Notes under the pieces: model-generated | The model's database searches: none | What the model was told of the DNA's origin: nothing | Seen by the model: the letters and a program-made list of their open reading frames with translations, nothing else | Translations under genes and position numbers: made by a program | Assembly (NCBI GenBank): GCA_903825275.1 | Contig: CAIKAA010000029.1 | Location: forward strand, 1-36,312 | Direction: 5' to 3' | Origin: an uncultured Fibrobacterota bacterium | Lineage (GTDB): Bacteria; Fibrobacterota; Fibrobacteria; UBA5070 | DNA length: 36,312 nt | Shown: piece after piece, positions 32,349 to 36,312 of the stretch | How positions within the stretch are numbered: the stretch's first letter is position 1 | How the letters are laid out: every line of letters starts with the position of its first letter

Positions 32349-35300
32349 ATGAGTTCCGAGACCATTGATCAATTGTTGAGTGCCTTGCGGGATGTCGAAT
32401 TGTTTCGCGTGGCGATCGGCCTTTTCCCTTCCCGCTTGAATGAAATCCAAATGGCGCCCGACCTGCGGGCCTGGCTTGCCGAAAAGTCCAGCCTGGACCA
32501 GATCTGGGAGCGGATTCCGCCCCGGGTGGCGTCCCGGCTCGAGGCACAGGGAATTTCGGTGGCGAAAGCCCCTTTGGCGACCGACGAGACTTCGACCTCC
32601 TTGGAGACTGGCCTTTTCGCATCGGATTCGGCGCCGTCGCCCTGGGATTCGACAGAATCTGTCGCAAAAAGCCGTGTCGATCTTCCGCCCTGGCGCCTGA
32701 TGTTGACCGAAAATGTCACGGGATTGTTCCGCGAAATCCTCAGGGAAATCCCGTCGGTCTTGCGGACTCGAAGCCAATCCAAGGTGGACCTGTTTACCGA
32801 CCTGGATTGGAATCCCAAGTTGGGTGCTTGGCGTGCCGACATCCAAGGCGTGGCCGCCTACGAGGTTTGGGTGAATCCGATCGGTCGGCACAGCTGCACC
32901 TGCACCGACCATGCCGAAAACGACATCTGCGAGCATGTCGCGGGATTCTTGACCCGGCTTCTCCACGAAGCCCCGGTGGCCCAGGCGGAATTGGCCACGG
33001 GAGCCTCGGTTCCCAAACCCTTTTTTGTGGAAGAGCTTTCGCCGGTGGTTCGGCTGGTGGATTCGTCTTTGGATCCCGCCAAAGGCGAGCTGGCCAAACT
33101 TTTGATGAAGATGACCGGTCTTGCCGAGGCGTTGGAGCCTTTGGATTGCGAAAGCGGAAATTCTCGGGTTCGCGTCGTGTACGTGTTGACCCAAAAAGCG
33201 ACGCGGATCTCGCCAAAACCGGTGGAATGCGGCGAGCGGGTGGACCTAATCCCCCAGACCCAGACATTGACCAAGGATGCGGGCTGGAAACTCGACGAGG
33301 GCGACCTTCGCAAGGTGATGAGCTCGCGACTGGAAAGCAATCCGCCCAAATACGTCAGTGAAGCCGACATTCAGTTGATTGGGCGTTGCGAACAAATTCC
33401 CACCGCCGTGTGGGATTCGGGGAACAAGGGCTTTCTTTGGCAGGCGACCCTCCGGATGGCCGCTCGTACGGGACGGCTGGTCGATGAACGAGAGCGTCCC
33501 CTCCAGGTCGATGACCGGCTGTGGAAATGGGAGCCTCAACTCGTCGAGGTCGAAGGCTATGGAATGTTCCAATGCCAGGTCCGGTCGTTGGATCCCGACG
33601 GAGAAGTGCTGGTGCTTGGCAGCGAGGCATTTGTGTTCGGGCAAGAGCAGGACGCTTTGGTGAAGTGGGGGGATCGGTTGTTGTGTTTGGATCCCCGCAC
33701 GCCGTTGGCTTTGCTGGATTCGGTCTTGCTTCGCTTCAATGTCCCGGTTCGCGAAATGGGCCGATTGCGCCGCGAATTGCGGCTGTTGTCTCATGCCGGT
33801 GCGGTGATTCCACCTGTCTATCTTCCTCCGCGTTTGCGAGAAGCTCCCGAGCCTCGGGTTCGCATGGAAGTGAACGGGGAAGTCGTGCGCTTGACGGCCA
33901 TCCCCTGGTACCCTAGCCTCGGAGAGGTTTCGGAGGGAGCGGGTGGCGTGGTCGCCTTCACGCGCGGGTCAGGGGAATTGGTCGAGCTGGAACGAGACCG
34001 CCTGGCTGAAACGGGGATGTGTCAGAAATTGGCGGCCGATTTGCGGGAGCTTGGCTTGACCATCGGGTTCGATGGGGGACCCAGCGAGGTGATCGATCCT
34101 CTTTCCTTGCGCCGGCTCGCCCTGGGTGGTTTGGACCAATTGTGGGCCAAGGGCTGGATTGCCGTGAGTGCGGATGTCGGCCTGGATCGCTGGAAGCGGC
34201 GAAAGGGCGTGTTCCGGGCCAATGTGAAGGCTTCGGGTTTGGATTGGTTCGAGCTGGGTGGGGTGGTGGATTTCGATGGCTTCGAAGTCCCGCTCTCCAA
34301 GTTGGTGGGTCGAAACGGCGTCGTGACTTTGGAAGACGGATCGGTTGCCGAACTTCCTGAGCAGCTGTTGCGTCGTTTGGAATGGATGAACCAGCTCGGA
34401 GATCCGACCGAGGAGGGAATCCGTCTCAAGAAGGAGCACGCGACCCTGGCCCAGGACCTTTTGAAAAACGACCTTGCCGAAATGGTCGATGCCGCCCATT
34501 GGACGGCGGTCTTGGACTCGTTGGTTTTGGAGCACGACGAAATTCTTTTGCCTCCCAAGGATTTGTGCGCGACCTTGCGCCCTTACCAGTTGGAAGGCGT
34601 AGCCTGGCTTCAATCCTTGCGCCGCAAGGCCTTGGGTGGAATCTTGGCCGACGACATGGGTTTGGGCAAGACCGTTCAAGTGATTGGACATTTGTGCCGG
34701 ATGTTCGAGCTCGAGCCGACCAGTGCGCCGGTCTTGGTGGTGGCACCCGCCTCGGTGGTGGGAAATTGGATCTCGGAGCTGGAGCGGTTCGCCCCGCACC
34801 TGGAAGCCCGGCTGCTGCACGGATCGGATCGCGGCGATTTGATTGCCTCTCCCCTGACCAAGCCGACAATATTTGTCACAACTTATGGCATTTTGCCTCG
34901 GGAAACCGAATGGACGGATGCCACGGAATTTTCCTGTTTGGTCTTGGACGAGAGCCAGACGATCCGAAATCCCGCTACGGTTTCCCACAAGTGCGCGGCC
35001 ATGATCCGCTCCCAACAAAAAATCTGTTTGACCGGAACACCGATCGAAAATTCGCTGGCCGATCTCTGGGCCCAATTCGCGGTCTTGAATCCGGGACTGT
35101 TGGGCCCATTGGACGCCTTTTTGGAGCAGTTCGAGGTTCCACCCGGACAAAAGCCCGATCTGGCTCGATTGCGGGCGCTGACGGCTCCCTTCTGGCTGCG
35201 TCGCACCAAGGACAAGGTGGCGTCCGAGCTCCCGCCCCGGCAGGACATCGAATTGGGAATCGATTTGGATCCCAAGCAAATGGCGTTGTACCAACGGCAA

Positions 35301-35954
35301 TTGCAAGAGTTCCAAAAGAACCTTCTTCCTGTCGTCAAGGCCAAGGGCCTGGATGCCGGGGCGCGATTCGAAGTGCTCACGGCGATCCTGCGCCTGCGCC
35401 AGATCGCCTGCGCACCCGAGCTTGCGGGCCATCAGGGACCGGCCTCCAAGCTCGACGTCTTGTTGGAGAAGTTGACCGAAGATGTCGCCGAGGGCCACAA
35501 GGCCATCGTGTTCTCGAGCTTCACCAGCCTGTTGGACTTGGTGGGCAAGCGACTGAAGAAGGAATCGATTCCGTTCTTGCGCTTCGACGGATCGACCCCG
35601 GCCCGAGACCGCACCCAACTCATCGAGCGGTTCCAACAGAAGGATCGCGAAGACGTGATTTTGGTGAGTTTGAAGGCCGGCGGAGCCGGAATCAACCTGA
35701 CCGCCGCCGATTACGTGTTTCTGCTTGACCCGTGGTGGAACCCTGCCGTCGAGGAACAGGCTGCGGCCCGTGCCCATCGAATCGGGCAAACCCGTCCGGT
35801 CACCGTGTACCGCATGGTGGCCCGCAACACGATCGAGGAACGGGTGCTCGAGCTTTCGCGCTCCAAGGCCTCGCTGGCCCGCGACGTCTTCGACGCCGGC
35901 GAATCGGGAGGCGCAGCTCTGACGGCCGAGATCGTGGCGGAATTGCTGGGGTAG
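32349..35954 (+). CDS. SWIM zinc-finger SNF2/HepA-type helicase-like ATPase
   Basis: This 1201-residue protein has an N-terminal SWIM zinc finger, C183-x-C185-x8-C194-x-H196, then a long central region (about 200-740) without a recognised fold, possibly an SNF2-associated domain. The SNF2 ATPase core occupies the last 450 residues: RPYQLEGVAWLQ (Q-motif-like), DDMGLGKT (768-775, Walker A), VVAPASVVGNW (motif Ia), LDESQ (Walker B box at 867-870), CLTGTPIEN (motif III), WLRRTK, IVFSSFTS (motif IV), LVSLKAGGAGINLTAADYV (motif V) and ARAHRIGQTRPV (motif VI, arginine finger). Such proteins use ATP to move along or remodel DNA-protein complexes; a role in DNA repair or transcription recycling is a family inference. 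ATG 32349 is chosen; an in-frame TTG at 32319 is possible, as GGAG at 32331 is rather far from the ATG. The gene appears to be transcribed alone after the pnp terminator. Confidence 0.93.
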   Translation: MSSETIDQLLSALRDVELFRVAIGLFPSRLNEIQMAPDLRAWLAEKSSLDQIWERIPPRVASRLEAQGISVAKAPLATDETSTSLETGLFASDSAPSPWDSTESVAKSRVDLPPWRLMLTENVTGLFREILREIPSVLRTRSQSKVDLFTDLDWNPKLGAWRADIQGVAAYEVWVNPIGRHSCTCTDHAENDICEHVAGFLTRLLHEAPVAQAELATGASVPKPFFVEELSPVVRLVDSSLDPAKGELAKLLMKMTGLAEALEPLDCESGNSRVRVVYVLTQKATRISPKPVECGERVDLIPQTQTLTKDAGWKLDEGDLRKVMSSRLESNPPKYVSEADIQLIGRCEQIPTAVWDSGNKGFLWQATLRMAARTGRLVDERERPLQVDDRLWKWEPQLVEVEGYGMFQCQVRSLDPDGEVLVLGSEAFVFGQEQDALVKWGDRLLCLDPRTPLALLDSVLLRFNVPVREMGRLRRELRLLSHAGAVIPPVYLPPRLREAPEPRVRMEVNGEVVRLTAIPWYPSLGEVSEGAGGVVAFTRGSGELVELERDRLAETGMCQKLAADLRELGLTIGFDGGPSEVIDPLSLRRLALGGLDQLWAKGWIAVSADVGLDRWKRRKGVFRANVKASGLDWFELGGVVDFDGFEVPLSKLVGRNGVVTLEDGSVAELPEQLLRRLEWMNQLGDPTEEGIRLKKEHATLAQDLLKNDLAEMVDAAHWTAVLDSLVLEHDEILLPPKDLCATLRPYQLEGVAWLQSLRRKALGGILADDMGLGKTVQVIGHLCRMFELEPTSAPVLVVAPASVVGNWISELERFAPHLEARLLHGSDRGDLIASPLTKPTIFVTTYGILPRETEWTDATEFSCLVLDESQTIRNPATVSHKCAAMIRSQQKICLTGTPIENSLADLWAQFAVLNPGLLGPLDAFLEQFEVPPGQKPDLARLRALTAPFWLRRTKDKVASELPPRQDIELGIDLDPKQMALYQRQLQEFQKNLLPVVKAKGLDAGARFEVLTAILRLRQIACAPELAGHQGPASKLDVLLEKLTEDVAEGHKAIVFSSFTSLLDLVGKRLKKESIPFLRFDGSTPARDRTQLIERFQQKDREDVILVSLKAGGAGINLTAADYVFLLDPWWNPAVEEQAAARAHRIGQTRPVTVYRMVARNTIEERVLELSRSKASLARDVFDAGESGGAALTAEIVAELLG

Positions 35955-36312
35955 GGCGCGAGCTGGTCGTAGCACGTGCCGGCCATAGGGACGGGGCAAG
36001 CGCGAGGACGGATGGAGATGTCACCGACATCCACGGCGATCGCGGTTTGATCTTAGTGCGCGAAGGCAAGGGCCGCAAAGACCGGTACACGCCCATTGGA
36101 CGGCGCGCGTTGATGTGGATCAAAACCTATGAGGAGCAAGCCCGCGTGCTGTGGTCTGGCATAGAAGATCAAGGAATGCTCTTTCTGAACCGGCGCGGCA
36201 TTCCCCTGACGGGCTTTGCGCTGGGCCTGATCGTGTCCGATTGCTTTTTGCTTTCCGGGCTTTCGGCACCGCGCCGCAACGGTCACGCCTTTCGCCACAC
36301 CTGCGCCACCCA
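35955..36312 (+). pseudogene. 5'-truncated tyrosine recombinase (XerC/phage integrase family), cut by the window edge
   Basis: From about 36011 a frame (GAT GGA GAT GTC ...) reads as the catalytic domain of a tyrosine recombinase: DVTDIHGDRGLILVREGKG, then RKDRYTPIGRRAL with the beta-hairpin lysine, LFLNRRGIPLT, and GHAFRHTCATH with the H-x-x-R active-site box at the right edge. The N-terminal core-binding domain and the first catalytic arginine (TGxRxxEL region) are absent. The frame is open leftward into the end of the helicase gene, but that part does not resemble an integrase, and no ATG, GTG or TTG precedes the homology after the helicase stop. It is therefore best read as a remnant with its 5' part lost, or a frameshifted copy. 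The rest of the domain (second Arg-containing box, Tyr nucleophile) lies beyond the window. Confidence 0.75.

Noticed and set aside
33969-35999. An open frame of 676 codons on the minus strand opposite the SNF2 gene
   Set aside because: It is antisense to the conserved helicase motifs, with no recognisable domain and Gln/Arg/Leu-rich shadow composition.

Overview
The window is a GC-rich chromosomal segment, dense in genes, from a Gram-negative bacterium. A member of the Fibrobacterota (or a close relative) is most likely. The main clue is a TIGR02147-family regulator (2867-3757), a paralogous family best known from Fibrobacter. It is supported by an expansin-like protein and a very large secreted beta-helix protein, both with C-terminal tails like those of surface-sorted proteins, and by a large outer-membrane beta-barrel candidate. 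The phylum call is inference; no rRNA gene is present.

Layout. 1-1766: a leftward pair (a cut-off gene start and a DUF374 acyltransferase), then rightward mutM and a one-domain FHA protein. 1771-1951: hairpins and repeats. 1972-3757: a leftward overlapping pair, TIGR02147 regulator and lipoprotein. 4030-11850: proC, then a 2309-residue secreted protein made of a beta-helix, Ig-like regions, four ~230-residue repeats and a FlgD-like tail. 11851-12234: hairpins and repeats. 12235-20877: leftward smc, a 1048-residue outer-membrane protein and a YbiT-type ABC-F ATPase, with a GC-rich palindrome region between the last two. 21034-28491: a leftward row reading, in transcription order, RND adaptor, RND pump, hybrid histidine kinase and expansin-like protein. 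28656-32072: ribF, rpsO and pnp on the plus strand, ending in a clear terminator. 32349-35954: a SWIM/SNF2 helicase. 35955-36312: a 5'-truncated tyrosine recombinase cut by the window edge.

How the genes relate. Housekeeping functions (base-excision repair, proline synthesis, chromosome condensation, flavin synthesis, RNA turnover, translation) alternate with cell-envelope and surface genes. The most suggestive accessory unit is the kinase/expansin pair. The kinase's periplasmic part resembles a carbohydrate-binding beta-sandwich, and the downstream protein has both expansin domains. Together they could form a polysaccharide-sensing and wall-loosening module. The second notable object is the 2309-residue repeat protein. 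At least three intergenic gaps share one family of short repeats and hairpins. No CRISPR array, tRNA, rRNA or complete insertion sequence was seen.
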